Shown here one piece after another: positions 18,322 to 27,305 of a stretch of DNA of 64,000 nucleotides. The stretch lies in contig NZ_JQJJ01000008.1 in the NCBI RefSeq assembly GCF_000745475.1, positions 951,384-1,015,383 on the forward strand. Direction: 5' to 3'. The notes under the pieces are model-generated. The model was not told where the DNA came from. It searched no databases and saw only the letters and a program-made list of their open reading frames with translations. The first letter of the stretch is position 1. Each line of letters begins with the position of its first letter. Both the position numbers and the translations under genes were made by a program. The stretch comes from Allobosea sp. UNC402CLCol (GTDB lineage: Bacteria; Pseudomonadota; Alphaproteobacteria; Rhizobiales; Beijerinckiaceae).

Positions 18322-18819
18322 ATGGCCAAGATCGAGCCGACCGTCACGTCCCCGGCCCCTGTCGAGACGCCCGCCGTGACGCCGCCCCCCGCACCGAGCC
18401 CGGCCCCGGCCGCTCCTGCGCCGGCGACGCCTGCCCCTGCCGCGATCGTCGGCTCCGCGGTGCCGGCCTCCGCCGAACCCGCTTCCAGGCAGGAGCCGCG
18501 TGGCCTCGACCAGCTCTCCCGCATCGAGGAGAAGGCCGCCCGCATCGAGGAGAAGTTCGCCCGTTACGAGGCGGTGCTGACCCGTGCCGAGGCCTCGCTG
18601 GAGCGCAGCGCCCACAAGGTCGACGCCGCAGCCGGCACCATGGACTTCGCCGCGATCCGCGGCGAGATCGCCAATCTGCGCAGCCGCGTCGACGCGACGC
18701 CGCGTGCCGGCACCCTGTTCATGACCGCCATCGTCACCGCGGTGCTGACGGTCATCCTCACCATCCTCGTGCTGAAATTCGGCGTGCCCGGCCTGTTCGG
18801 GGGCCTGCTGCCTCGATGA
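18322..18819 (+). CDS. Pro-rich coiled-coil protein with C-terminal membrane anchor
   Basis: The 165-residue protein has a Pro/Ala-rich disordered N-terminus (about 1-58) and a helical coiled-coil region with repeated RIEEKxAR blocks (about 65-120). A C-terminal transmembrane helix follows (about 130-156, [24 protein letters not shown]), making it a likely tail-anchored inner-membrane protein facing the cytoplasm. I do not recognise a family. Its stop overlaps the pgk start (ATGA), so its translation is coupled to a glycolytic enzyme. A membrane tether for the neighbouring enzymes is an attractive but untested idea. Confidence 0.75.
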   Translation: MAKIEPTVTSPAPVETPAVTPPPAPSPAPAAPAPATPAPAAIVGSAVPASAEPASRQEPRGLDQLSRIEEKAARIEEKFARYEAVLTRAEASLERSAHKVDAAAGTMDFAAIRGEIANLRSRVDATPRAGTLFMTAIVTAVLTVILTILVLKFGVPGLFGGLLPR

Positions 18820-20009
18820 GCGCCTTCCGTACCCTCGACGATGCTGACGTAGCCGGCAAGCGCGTCCTCGTCCGCGTCGATCTCAACGTCCCGATGGAGG
18901 ACGGCCAAGTCAGCGACACCACCCGCATCGACCGCGTGCTGCCGACCATTCGCGAGATCGCCGACAAGGGCGGCAAGGTCATCCTCCTCGCCCATTTCGG
19001 CCGCCCCAAGGGCCGCGACGACAAGAACAGCCTGAAGCAGGTCGTGCCGGCGCTGGCGCATGCGCTCGGCCGGCCCGTCACCTTCGTCGAGGACTGCATC
19101 GGCGACGACGTCGCCAAGGCCGTGACGGCTGCAAAGAACGGCGACGTTCTGTTGCTGGAGAACACCCGCTTCCACGCAGGCGACGAGAAGAACGATCCGG
19201 ACTTCGTGAGGGCGATCGCCGCCAATGGCGATCTCTATGTCAACGACGCCTTTTCGGCCGCGCACCGGGCCCACGCCTCGACCGAGGGTCTCGCCCATGT
19301 CCTGCCGGCCTATGCCGGCCGCACCATGCAGGCCGAGCTGGAGGCGCTCTCCGCCGGCCTCGACAACCCCGCCCGCCCGGTGATGGCCATCGTCGGCGGC
19401 GCCAAGGTCTCGACCAAGCTCGACCTGCTCGGCAATCTCGTGAAGAAGGTCGACATCCTCGTCATCGGCGGCGGCATGGCCAACACCTTCCTCGCCGCCC
19501 GCGGCGTCAATGTCGGCAAGTCGCTGTGCGAGCACGATCTCGCCGGCACCGCCCGCGAGATCGAGGAGAAGGCCAAGGCCGCCGGCTGCGAGATCCTGCT
19601 GCCGGTCGATGCGCTGGTGGCCCGCGAGTTCAAGGCCCATCCGGGCTATCGCGTCGTGCCGGTCGATGGGGTCGAGGCCGACGAGATGATCCTCGATGCC
19701 GGCCCGCTCTCGATCGCCGAGGTCGTGCTGCGGCTCGGCAAGGTGAAGACGCTGGTCTGGAACGGGCCCTTCGGCGCCTTCGAATTGCCGCCCTTCGATA
19801 CCGCGACCGTCGCTGTCGCCAAGGCCGTCGCCAAGCGGGTCGCGGCCGGCGAGCTGGTTGCCGTTGCCGGCGGCGGCGACACCGTCTCGGCGATGAACCA
19901 TGCCGGCGTCGCCGACGAGCTGACCTATGTCTCGACGGCGGGCGGCGCCTTCCTTGAATGGATGGAAGGCAAGCCCCTGCCGGGCGTCGAGGCGCTTCGG
20001 AAGGCCTGA
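18816..20009 (+). CDS. pgk: Phosphoglycerate kinase
   Basis: Phosphoglycerate kinase transfers phosphate between 1,3-bisphosphoglycerate and ADP. The 397-residue protein has the hallmark [12 protein letters not shown] (about 19-30), the substrate loop [15 protein letters not shown], the hinge regions [12 protein letters not shown] and [10 protein letters not shown], and the nucleotide loop [14 protein letters not shown]. The ATG start overlaps the stop of the membrane coiled-coil gene by four bases. Confidence 0.97.
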   Translation: MSAFRTLDDADVAGKRVLVRVDLNVPMEDGQVSDTTRIDRVLPTIREIADKGGKVILLAHFGRPKGRDDKNSLKQVVPALAHALGRPVTFVEDCIGDDVAKAVTAAKNGDVLLLENTRFHAGDEKNDPDFVRAIAANGDLYVNDAFSAAHRAHASTEGLAHVLPAYAGRTMQAELEALSAGLDNPARPVMAIVGGAKVSTKLDLLGNLVKKVDILVIGGGMANTFLAARGVNVGKSLCEHDLAGTAREIEEKAKAAGCEILLPVDALVAREFKAHPGYRVVPVDGVEADEMILDAGPLSIAEVVLRLGKVKTLVWNGPFGAFELPPFDTATVAVAKAVAKRVAAGELVAVAGGGDTVSAMNHAGVADELTYVSTAGGAFLEWMEGKPLPGVEALRKA

Positions 20010-20026
20010 TTCCGGCTGTTTTTCAG

Positions 20027-20060
20027 GGGCCGCCCGGCAACGGGCGGCCCTTCGCATTTT
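20027..20060 (+). terminator. Terminator-like hairpin after pgk
   Basis: A perfect 10-bp stem GGGCCGCCCG/CGGGCGGCCC closed by a GCAA tetraloop is followed by TTCGCATTTT. It probably ends the pgk transcript, leaving fba with its own promoter in the 90 bases beyond. Confidence 0.75.
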
Positions 20061-20148
20061 CAGCACGTCGCCGCTTTGGCTTTGCGCGAGCGGCGCTTAC
20101 GCACTAAATCCAACCGTCATACCGATTTAGCCAAAGGGGAGTGCCATC

Positions 20149-21231
20149 GTGGCCCGTATCACGCTTCGCCAGTTGCTCGACCATGCCGCCGAGAACGACT
20201 ACGGCGTGCCCGCCTTCAACATCAACAACATGGAGCAGGCGCTGGCGATCATGGCGGCAGCGGACGCCACCGACGCGCCGGTCATCATCCAGGCCTCGCG
20301 CGGCGCCCGCAGCTACGCCAACGACATCATGCTCAAGCACATGATGGACGCCGTCACCGAGATCTATCCGCATATCCCGGTCTGCGTGCATCTCGACCAC
20401 GGCAACGAGCCGGCGACCTGCATGACCGCGATCCAGGCCGGCTTCACCTCGGTGATGATGGACGGCTCGCTCAAGGCCGACGGCAAGACCCCGGGCGACT
20501 GGGACTACAATGTCGGCGTGACCAAGACCGTCACCGACATGGCCCATCTCGGCGGCATCTCGGTCGAGGGCGAGCTCGGCGTGCTCGGCTCGCTGGAATC
20601 CGGCGAGGGCGAGAAGGAGGACGGCCACGGCTTCGAGGGCAAGCTCAGCCACGACCAGCTCCTGACCAATCCCGACGAGGCGGTGAAGTTCGTCGCCGAG
20701 ACCAAGGTCGATGCGCTCGCCATCGCCATGGGTACCTCGCACGGCGCCTACAAATTCACCCGCAAGCCCGACGGCGCGATCCTCGCGATGAACGTCATCG
20801 AGGAGATCCACAAGAAGCTGCCGAACATGCATCTCGTCATGCACGGCTCGTCCAGCGTTCCGCAGGACCTCCAGGACATCATCAACCAGTATGGCGGCAA
20901 GATGCCCCAGACCTGGGGCGTGCCGGTCGAGGAGATCCAGCGCGGCATCAAGCACGGCGTGCGCAAGATCAACATCGACACCGACAACCGCATGGCGATG
21001 ACCGGCCAGATCCGCAAGATCCTGTCCGAGAACCCCGGCGAGTTCGATCCGCGCAAGTATCTGAAGCCCGCCATGGAGGCGATGACCGCGCTCTGCAAGA
21101 AGCGGCTGGAGGAGTTCAACACCGCCGGCCAGGCCTCCAAGATCAAGCGCGTGATCACGCTGGCCGAGATGGCCAAGCGCTACGCCAAGGGCGAGCTCGA
21201 CCCGACCTTCGGCGCGAAGAAGGCGGCGTAA
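20149..21231 (+). CDS. fba: Class II fructose-bisphosphate aldolase
   Basis: This zinc-dependent aldolase makes or cleaves fructose 1,6-bisphosphate (and sedoheptulose bisphosphate in Calvin-type enzymes). The 360-residue protein has the zinc site HLDHGNEP (H81, H84, with catalytic D83), the VEGELG strand, the second zinc histidine in GTSHGAYK, and the third in MHGSSSVP. The start is a GTG preceded by AGGGGAG. The insert [16 protein letters not shown] and length place it with the Calvin-cycle-like subtype, although no RuBisCO gene is in the window. Confidence 0.95.
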   Translation: MARITLRQLLDHAAENDYGVPAFNINNMEQALAIMAAADATDAPVIIQASRGARSYANDIMLKHMMDAVTEIYPHIPVCVHLDHGNEPATCMTAIQAGFTSVMMDGSLKADGKTPGDWDYNVGVTKTVTDMAHLGGISVEGELGVLGSLESGEGEKEDGHGFEGKLSHDQLLTNPDEAVKFVAETKVDALAIAMGTSHGAYKFTRKPDGAILAMNVIEEIHKKLPNMHLVMHGSSSVPQDLQDIINQYGGKMPQTWGVPVEEIQRGIKHGVRKINIDTDNRMAMTGQIRKILSENPGEFDPRKYLKPAMEAMTALCKKRLEEFNTAGQASKIKRVITLAEMAKRYAKGELDPTFGAKKAA

Positions 21232-21242
21232 CGCCGACTGCG

Positions 21243-21397
21243 CTTCTCCCCTTGCGGGAGAGGGTGGCGCGAAGCGCCGGATGAGGGGTCGCGCTGGCCT
21301 CTGTCGCCAATAGGATCGAGGGGTTGCACGGTGAGCGCCGCGCGCCCCCTCATCCGTCTCGGCTTCGCCGAGCCACCTTCTCCCGCAAGGGGAGAAG
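21243..21397. repeat. Long imperfect inverted repeat between fba and benE
   Basis: The left arm CTTCTCCCCTTGCGGGAGAG and the right arm CTCCCGCAAGGGGAGAAG are near-perfect inverses. Inside them lie a second inverse pair (GGATGAGGGG and CCCCTCATCC), giving a roughly 155-base element. This is a dispersed intergenic repeat class frequent in rhizobial genomes. It resembles the larger inverted element at 60539-60686. It contains no gene. Confidence 0.7.
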
Positions 21398-21491
21398 GGA
21401 ATGTCGCAGCCCTAGCCTGCGCCAGCCGCTCTTTCCGCGTGCAACGATTTCTGATTCAACGACGGGCTCCCGCCTGAGCCCTGAAAGCCCC

Positions 21492-22646
21492 ATGTCGATC
21501 GTCTTCTCCGCCCTCGTTGCGGTCTTCGTCGGCTTCGCCGCCTCGGTCGCGGTCATTCTTTCGGCCGCGCAGGCGCTCGGCGCCACGCCCGAGCAGACCG
21601 TTTCCATGGTCGCCGCCCTCGCCATCGGCACCGGCCTGCCCAGCATCTGGCTGTCCTGGCGCTACCGCATGCCGATGATCTGCGCCTGGTCGACGCCGGG
21701 TGCGGCGCTGATCGCCGCCGCCAGCGGCTTCGACATGGCCTCGGCCGTCGGCGCCTTCCTCGTCGCCGCCGTGCTGATGATGCTGACCGCCGCCTTCCGC
21801 CCGCTCGGCCGACTGATCGAGCGCATCCCGATGCCGATCGCCTCGGCGATGCTGGCGGGCGTGATCTTCCGTTTCGTCGTCGCCGTCTTCGACGAAATGC
21901 GGATATCGCCGCTGCTCGTGCTGCCCCTGCTCGCGATCTTCTTCGTCGCGCGGCTTCTCAACCCGTTCCTGGGCGTCGTCGCGGCGCTGGTCGCTGGCGT
22001 CGTCATCAGCTTCCTGGGCGGGCTCGCCCACTGGCCGGCAGGCGGGATCGCGCTCACCAGCCTCGAATTCGTCACGCCGCGCTTCGATATTGGCGCCATG
22101 CTCGGTATCGGCGTCCCGCTCTATCTCGTCACCATGGCAGCCCAGAACCTGCCGGGCTTCGCCGTGCTGCGCGCCGCCGGCTACAATCCCCCGACGGCGC
22201 CGGCCCTGTTCGCCACCGGGCTCGTCTCGCTGCTGACCGCGCCCTTCGGCGCGCATATGTCCAACATGGCGGCGATATCAGCCTCGATCTGCACCGGCAG
22301 CGACACCCATCCCGATCCGAAGCAGCGCTGGAAGGCGGGCGTGATCTACGGCTTTTCCTATCTCGTCATCGCCGGCTGCACCGGCCTGCTGATCGCGCTC
22401 CTGCTGGCGTTGCCGAAGGCGCTCATCGTCGCCGTAGCGGGCTTGGGCCTCGCCGGCTCCTTCACCGGCGCGGTTGCGCAAGCGATGTCGTCGGACCGGG
22501 AGCGCTTCGCCGCGGCGATCGCATTCTGCGTCGCGGCGTCGAGTCTTTCGCTTTTCGGCATCGGCTCGGCCTTCTGGAGCCTCGTTGCCGGGCTTGCGGT
22601 CTTGACATTGGACTTCGCTGCGGGCCGTTTGCGCAGCCGATCATGA
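21492..22646 (+). CDS. BenE-family benzoate/H+ symporter-like protein
   Basis: The 384-residue protein is an integral membrane protein of the BenE family, with about 11-12 hydrophobic helices and the family segments WSTPGAALIAAASG and FGAHMSNMAAISASICTGSDTHPDPKQRW (GAHxxNxAAIxAxIC). BenE members take up benzoate or related aromatic acids with protons, but no aromatic pathway is encoded nearby, so the substrate is open. The ATG at 21492 is chosen because the frame's earlier start at 21324 reads through the inverted repeat. Its stop overlaps the next gene. Confidence 0.9.
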   Translation: MSIVFSALVAVFVGFAASVAVILSAAQALGATPEQTVSMVAALAIGTGLPSIWLSWRYRMPMICAWSTPGAALIAAASGFDMASAVGAFLVAAVLMMLTAAFRPLGRLIERIPMPIASAMLAGVIFRFVVAVFDEMRISPLLVLPLLAIFFVARLLNPFLGVVAALVAGVVISFLGGLAHWPAGGIALTSLEFVTPRFDIGAMLGIGVPLYLVTMAAQNLPGFAVLRAAGYNPPTAPALFATGLVSLLTAPFGAHMSNMAAISASICTGSDTHPDPKQRWKAGVIYGFSYLVIAGCTGLLIALLLALPKALIVAVAGLGLAGSFTGAVAQAMSSDRERFAAAIAFCVAASSLSLFGIGSAFWSLVAGLAVLTLDFAAGRLRSRS

Positions 22647-23296
22647 CAACACATCCTTCCCCCACTCGCCTGATGCTCGTCACCCCGCCGGTCGAGGACG
22701 CCGACGCCATGGCCTTCCGCCTGATGCAGGCGATGGCCGGCGGCGATGTCGCGGCCATCCTGCTCCGGCTGACGCCCGGCGACGACCGCAGCCGCATCGA
22801 GCGCGTCAAGCGCCTCGCCGGCCCGGTGCAAGGCAACAGCGTCGCCCTCATCGTCGAGGACAATGCGCTGGTCGCCGCGCGCGGCGGCGCTGACGGCGTG
22901 CATATCACCGGCGGCCCGCAGGCGATCGCGGAGGCGCGCGCCAGCCTCAAGACCGAGCGCATCATCGGCGTCGGCGGCCTCAGGGCGCGCCATGACGCCA
23001 TGGATGCCGGCGAGGCCGGCGTCGACTACGTCATGTTCGGCGAGCCGCGGCCGGACGGCAGCATGCCGCCCCTGCCGGCGGTGATCGAGCGCGCCGGCTG
23101 GTGGGCCGAGATCTTCGAGACGCCCTGCGTCGCCTATGCGCCGGATGCCGACTCGATCGAGCCGCTGATCGAAACCGGGGCCGAATTCGTGGCCCTCGGC
23201 GCCTGGGCCTTTGCCGAGGGGCAAGACATCCGCGCCCTGGTCGAGGCCGCCAATGCCGCCATGTCCGCCTGCGCGGCGCGGAAGGCCGCCCGATGA
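22643..23296 (+). CDS. Thiamine-phosphate synthase/TenI-like protein
   Basis: The 217-residue TIM-barrel-like protein matches the ThiE/TenI family, with the ADGVHITGGPQ phosphate-site strand, the GVDYVMFGEPRP block and a final ALGAWAFAEG strand. Classical ThiE joins the thiamine pyrimidine and thiazole. This copy keeps the fold signatures but its catalytic residues are not fully canonical, so a diverged role is possible. It overlaps the benE-like stop (ATGA) and its own stop overlaps the Sel1 gene, forming a coupled three-gene unit. I see no TPP riboswitch upstream. Confidence 0.75.
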   Translation: MTTHPSPTRLMLVTPPVEDADAMAFRLMQAMAGGDVAAILLRLTPGDDRSRIERVKRLAGPVQGNSVALIVEDNALVAARGGADGVHITGGPQAIAEARASLKTERIIGVGGLRARHDAMDAGEAGVDYVMFGEPRPDGSMPPLPAVIERAGWWAEIFETPCVAYAPDADSIEPLIETGAEFVALGAWAFAEGQDIRALVEAANAAMSACAARKAAR

Positions 23297-24219
23297 ATCG
23301 AGCGGGCTGCGCGATCCTGCTGGCAGCCTCGCTCGGCGCCGTGGGCACGACGAGCGCCGCCGGCGCGCCGTTCGAGGACCTCGCCTATGGCGCCTATCAG
23401 GCCGGCCACTACCGGCGCGCCCAGACCGAGGCGCTGAAGCGCGTCGAGGCCGACCACAACGATGCCGCCGCGATGACGCTGCTGGGCGAGATCTACCGCC
23501 AGGGCCTCGGCGTGGCGCCCGACCAGAAGGCGGCCACCGAATGGTACCAGCAGGCGGATGCGCGCGGCGACATCAACGCCACCTTCGCGCTGGCGACCGA
23601 ATTGCTCGACCCGAACAGCGGCAAGCCCGATCCCGTCCGCGCCGGGCAATTGCTGGAGAAGGCCGCCGCCGCCGGCCACCCGCTGGCCAACTACAACCTC
23701 GCCCTCGCGCTGCTGGCGACGGGCCGCGAGGCTGACGACAAGCGCGCCATCGCCTGCCTTCAGGTCGCCGCGAAGGCCCAGATCGGCGATGCGATGCATG
23801 CGCTCGGCGTCCTTGCCAGGCAGGGTCGCGGCCTGCCGCAATCCGGGGAAGTCGCGGCCGGCTGGCTGAAGAAGGCCGCAGCCGCCGGCAATGTGCCGGG
23901 CGAGGTCGAATACGCCATCATGCTGTTCAACGGCACCGGCGTGCCGAAGGACGAAGCCGCCGCGGCGAAACTCTTCCTGCACGCCGCCTATCAGGGCAAC
24001 GCCATCGCCCAGAACCGCCTCGCCAAGCTCTATCAGTTCGGCCTCGGCATCGCGCCCGACACGATCGAGGCCGCCGCCTGGCATCTCGCCGCCCGCTCAC
24101 AAGGGCTCGACGACGCGGCCCTGGACGAGCTGTTCGACCGTCTCAATCCCGAGCAGAAGGGCCGCGCCGCCGGCATGGCCGCCTCCCGCATCAGCAGCTT
24201 CGTCTTGACGGCGCCCTAA
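23293..24219 (+). CDS. Secreted Sel1-repeat (TPR-like) protein
   Basis: This 308-residue protein has an N-terminal signal peptide (about 1-24, MNRAGCAILLAASLGAVGTTSA) followed by six or so Sel1-like repeats. Examples are AAAMTLLGEIYRQGLGVAPD, EVEYAIMLFNGTGVPKDEAAAAK and AIAQNRLAKLYQFGLGIAPD. Such solenoids mediate protein-protein contacts, here probably in the periplasm. The ATG at 23293 overlaps the stop of the ThiE-like gene, so the long upstream frame from 23101 is rejected. Partner and function are unknown. Confidence 0.85.
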   Translation: MNRAGCAILLAASLGAVGTTSAAGAPFEDLAYGAYQAGHYRRAQTEALKRVEADHNDAAAMTLLGEIYRQGLGVAPDQKAATEWYQQADARGDINATFALATELLDPNSGKPDPVRAGQLLEKAAAAGHPLANYNLALALLATGREADDKRAIACLQVAAKAQIGDAMHALGVLARQGRGLPQSGEVAAGWLKKAAAAGNVPGEVEYAIMLFNGTGVPKDEAAAAKLFLHAAYQGNAIAQNRLAKLYQFGLGIAPDTIEAAAWHLAARSQGLDDAALDELFDRLNPEQKGRAAGMAASRISSFVLTAP

Positions 24220-24306
24220 GAGCCGCGCAAGTGACGGCACGCTATTTTCGCCGCGCGCTACGCTGCCGCAGGCTCACCGTGCCGTGACGGCGCGCAAGAG
24301 GTTCAG

Positions 24307-25095
24307 ATGATTCGTTCTCCGTTGATGACCGTGATGACCGACGCCGTGATGAAGGCGTCCCGTTCGCTGAAGCGCGATTTCGGCGAGGTCGAGAATCTGC
24401 AGGTGCTCGCCAAGGGACCGGGCGACTTCGTCTCCAAGGCGGATCACAAGGCCGAACAGATCCTGCGCGAGTCGCTGGAGAAGGCCCGTCCCGGCTACGG
24501 CTTCGTCATGGAGGAGAGCGGCGTCGTCCACGGCACGGACGAGAGCAACCGCTGGCATATCGACCCGCTCGACGGCACCCACAACTTCCTGCGCGGCATC
24601 CCGCACTGGAACATCTCGGTCGCGCTGGAGCGCGACAACCAGTTCATCGCCGGCATCGTCTACGACGCGGCCAAGGACGAACTGTTCATGGCCGAGAAGG
24701 GCAAGGGCGCCTATGTCAACAACCGCCGCCTGCGCGTCTCCGGCCTCCGCGAGCCGACGGAGATGCTGGTCGGCACCGGCATTCCGCATATCGGCAAGGG
24801 CGGGCACGGCCAGTTCCTGCGCGAACTTGCGGCCGTGATGCCGCGCTTCGCCAATGTCCGCCGCCTGGGCTCGGCCGCGCTCGACATCGCTTATGTCGCC
24901 GCAGGCCGCCTCGACGGCTATTGGGAGCGCGGGCTCAACACCTGGGATTTCGCGGCCGGCAGCGTGCTGATCCGCGAAGCCGGCGGCACCTTCGGCACGC
25001 TCGACGGCAAGCAGGTGACCAGCGCGAAGGACGTCATCTGCGGCAACGAAGCCTGTGAACAGGCGCTGCGCGCGGCCCTCAAGACGGCCGGCTGA
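24307..25095 (+). CDS. suhB: Inositol monophosphatase family protein (SuhB-like)
   Basis: This Mg-dependent phosphatase family hydrolyses inositol phosphates or related sugar phosphates; SuhB also acts in rRNA transcription in enterics. The 262-residue protein has the metal site E69/E70 in MEESG, the IDPLDGTHNF motif with D86 and D89, and the second metal aspartate D214 in WDFAAG. All catalytic residues are intact. It is followed by the MotA/MotB-like pair after a 137-base gap. Confidence 0.93.
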   Translation: MIRSPLMTVMTDAVMKASRSLKRDFGEVENLQVLAKGPGDFVSKADHKAEQILRESLEKARPGYGFVMEESGVVHGTDESNRWHIDPLDGTHNFLRGIPHWNISVALERDNQFIAGIVYDAAKDELFMAEKGKGAYVNNRRLRVSGLREPTEMLVGTGIPHIGKGGHGQFLRELAAVMPRFANVRRLGSAALDIAYVAAGRLDGYWERGLNTWDFAAGSVLIREAGGTFGTLDGKQVTSAKDVICGNEACEQALRAALKTAG

Positions 25096-25232
25096 CATAG
25101 AACCTTGATCTTTCAGGCTTGATCCTGTCCGTAGGGGAGGCGACAGTTCCCTGCGAGCAGGATCCGACCGGGTTGAACCAGCTGGTCGGGGAATCGCGCG
25201 CTCTGCGATCCGAGGCGAACGGAAGACGAAGC

Positions 25233-26240
25233 ATGGCGAACGAGGATCTGGCGGCCGAAGAGATCACGGTCGCACCCCCGCGAGACGACACCCGCTTCTC
25301 CCGGCCTCTCCGCTATGTCGTCCGCGCGCTGGTCTTCCTCGCGCTGATCGGCTTCCTCGGCTACATCCTGCAAGCCGGGCTGGCCAAGGCCTTCATGACC
25401 AATCCGGGACTGAACGGCCTCATCCTCGGCGCGCTGCTCGTCGGCGTGCTGGTCGCGCTGCGCGAGCTCTGGCGGCTGCACAGCGAGGCGCGCGCCGCCA
25501 CCCGCCTCGCCGCGGCGCCGCGCCATGCCGAAATCCGCCGCGGCGAGGTCATCGCGCCGCTCGGCTCCGTGCTGCCGGCGCTGGACGAGGCCAGCCTCGC
25601 ACCGGCCCAGGCCGTCTCCATCGTCGAATCGGTCTCCGTCCGGCTCGATGACGGGCGCGAGGTGCTGCGCTATCTCGCCGGCCTGCTCGTCTTCCTCGGC
25701 CTGCTCGGCACCTTCTGGGGCCTGCTCGAAACGGTCGGCTCGGTCGGCTCGGTCATCAACTCGCTGCGCACCGGGGCGGAAGCCGGCGTGCTCTTCGACG
25801 ATCTCAAGGCCGGGCTCTCGGCGCCGCTCGCCGGCATGGGCCTGTCCTTCTCCTCCTCGCTCTTCGGCATCGCCGGCTCGCTGATCCTCGGCTTTCTCGA
25901 CCTGCAGGTCGCGCAGGCGCAGCGCCGCTTCCGCAACGAGATCGAAAGCTGGCTCGGCACGCGCACCGCCTTGCCGGGCGTGACCCCGCTCCTGCCGTCA
26001 GGCAACCCGCTGGCCGACCGCTTCGACAAGCTGAGCGCGGCGATGGCCGACGGCGCCGCCAACAACCGGGCGGCCACGCAGGCGCTCGCCAATCTCGCCG
26101 AGGGCATCCAGGGCCTCGTCCAGCACATGCGTTCCGAGCAGCAAATGATCCGCGACTGGGTCGAGGCGCAGGCCACCCGCGAGAAGGACATGAAGCGGCT
26201 CATCGAACGCCTCACCGCGGACCACATCACGGAGCCATGA
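25233..26240 (+). CDS. MotA/TolQ/ExbB-family proton channel protein
   Basis: The 335-residue membrane protein has four predicted helices (about 28-50, 58-80, 146-168 and 198-225). It has the family proton-channel blocks LVFLGLLGTFWGLLETVGSVG and LAGMGLSFSSSLFGIAGSLILGF, then a long helical cytoplasmic tail (about 260-335). The start at 25233 (MANEDLA) is favoured over the frame's 25119 start. The next gene encodes a MotB-like partner 31 bases downstream, so the pair should form an ion-driven stator-like complex. It is not flagellar MotA by context and its driven machine is unknown. Confidence 0.85.
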   Translation: MANEDLAAEEITVAPPRDDTRFSRPLRYVVRALVFLALIGFLGYILQAGLAKAFMTNPGLNGLILGALLVGVLVALRELWRLHSEARAATRLAAAPRHAEIRRGEVIAPLGSVLPALDEASLAPAQAVSIVESVSVRLDDGREVLRYLAGLLVFLGLLGTFWGLLETVGSVGSVINSLRTGAEAGVLFDDLKAGLSAPLAGMGLSFSSSLFGIAGSLILGFLDLQVAQAQRRFRNEIESWLGTRTALPGVTPLLPSGNPLADRFDKLSAAMADGAANNRAATQALANLAEGIQGLVQHMRSEQQMIRDWVEAQATREKDMKRLIERLTADHITEP

Positions 26241-26271
26241 TCCGCCCCGCAACCGCAGCAGGAAACTGACG

Positions 26272-27291
26272 ATGGCCCTTTCCCGCGCCCACCGCCGCGA
26301 GGACGTGAATTTCTGGCCCGGCTTCGTCGATGCGCTCTCGACGATGCTGATCGGCATCGTCTTCCTGCTCACCGTCTTCGTGCTCGGCCAGTTCTTCCTC
26401 TCGCAGGAATTGACCGGCAAGGACACCGCGCTGGAGCGACTCAACAGGCAGATCTCGGAGCTCACCGACCTGCTCGCCCTGGAGCGCTCCTCCAACCGGC
26501 AGGGGCAGGAGAGCCTGCAGCTCATGCAGTCGACATTGGCCCAGTCGCAGGGCGAGAGCACCCGCCTGCAGGGACTGCTCGACACTCAGAAGAACGGCAA
26601 TGCGGGCGCCCAGCTCGCCGAGGCCCAGAAGGCGCTGGAGAACGAGAAGCAGCTCTCCGCCCGCGCCCAGGCCTCGGTCGACCTCGTCAACCAGCAGATC
26701 GCCGCGATGCGCCGCCAGCTCGCGGCGCTGGAGGAGGCGCTCGCCGCCTCCGAGGCCAAGGACAGGGATTCGCAGACCCGCATCGCCGATCTCGGCTCGC
26801 GCCTCAACGTGGCGCTGGCCCAGCGCGTGCAGGAGCTGGCGCGCTACCGCTCCGATTTCTTCGGACGGCTGCGGCAGGTGCTCGGCACGCGGCCGGACAT
26901 CCGCACCGTCGGCGACCGCTTCGTCTTCCAGTCCGAGATCTTCTTCGATGCCGGCCAGGCGGTGCTGAAGCCGGAGGGCCAGGCCGAGCTCGACAAATTC
27001 GCCACGGTCCTGCTCGACCTCGCCCGCGAGATGCCGCCGGACCTGCCCTGGATCCTGCGCGTAGACGGCCACACCGATAACCGCCCGATCAAGACGGCGC
27101 AGTTCCCGTCGAACTGGTATCTCTCCGCGGCCCGCGCCATCGCGGTGGTGGAGTATCTGATGTCGCGCGGCCTGCCCAATGACCGCGTCGCGGCGACCGG
27201 CTTCGGCGAATACCAGCCGCTAGACCTCGCCAACACCGACGAGGCCCATCGCCGTAACCGGCGCATCGAATTCAAGATCACGGAGCGCTGA
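26272..27291 (+). CDS. MotB-like peptidoglycan-binding OmpA-domain protein
   Basis: This 339-residue protein has one N-terminal transmembrane helix with a proton-carrying-type aspartate (D20 in NFWPGFVDALSTMLIGIVFLLTVFVLG) and a long periplasmic coiled coil (about 45-190). The C-terminal OmpA-type peptidoglycan domain contains LRVDGHTDNRPI and NRRIEFKITER. The layout is that of MotB/ZorB stators, with a much longer coil than flagellar MotB. It pairs with the MotA-like gene just upstream. The coil would set a large distance between membrane and cell wall anchor. Confidence 0.88.
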   Translation: MALSRAHRREDVNFWPGFVDALSTMLIGIVFLLTVFVLGQFFLSQELTGKDTALERLNRQISELTDLLALERSSNRQGQESLQLMQSTLAQSQGESTRLQGLLDTQKNGNAGAQLAEAQKALENEKQLSARAQASVDLVNQQIAAMRRQLAALEEALAASEAKDRDSQTRIADLGSRLNVALAQRVQELARYRSDFFGRLRQVLGTRPDIRTVGDRFVFQSEIFFDAGQAVLKPEGQAELDKFATVLLDLAREMPPDLPWILRVDGHTDNRPIKTAQFPSNWYLSAARAIAVVEYLMSRGLPNDRVAATGFGEYQPLDLANTDEAHRRNRRIEFKITER

Positions 27292-27305
27292 GCGGTTCCA
27301 GACTG

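Noticed and set aside
25233..27291. Zorya-type phage defence (ZorA/ZorB)
   Set aside because: The stator-like pair fits, but no zorC, zorD or zorE effector genes are adjacent, so the defence call is not supported.
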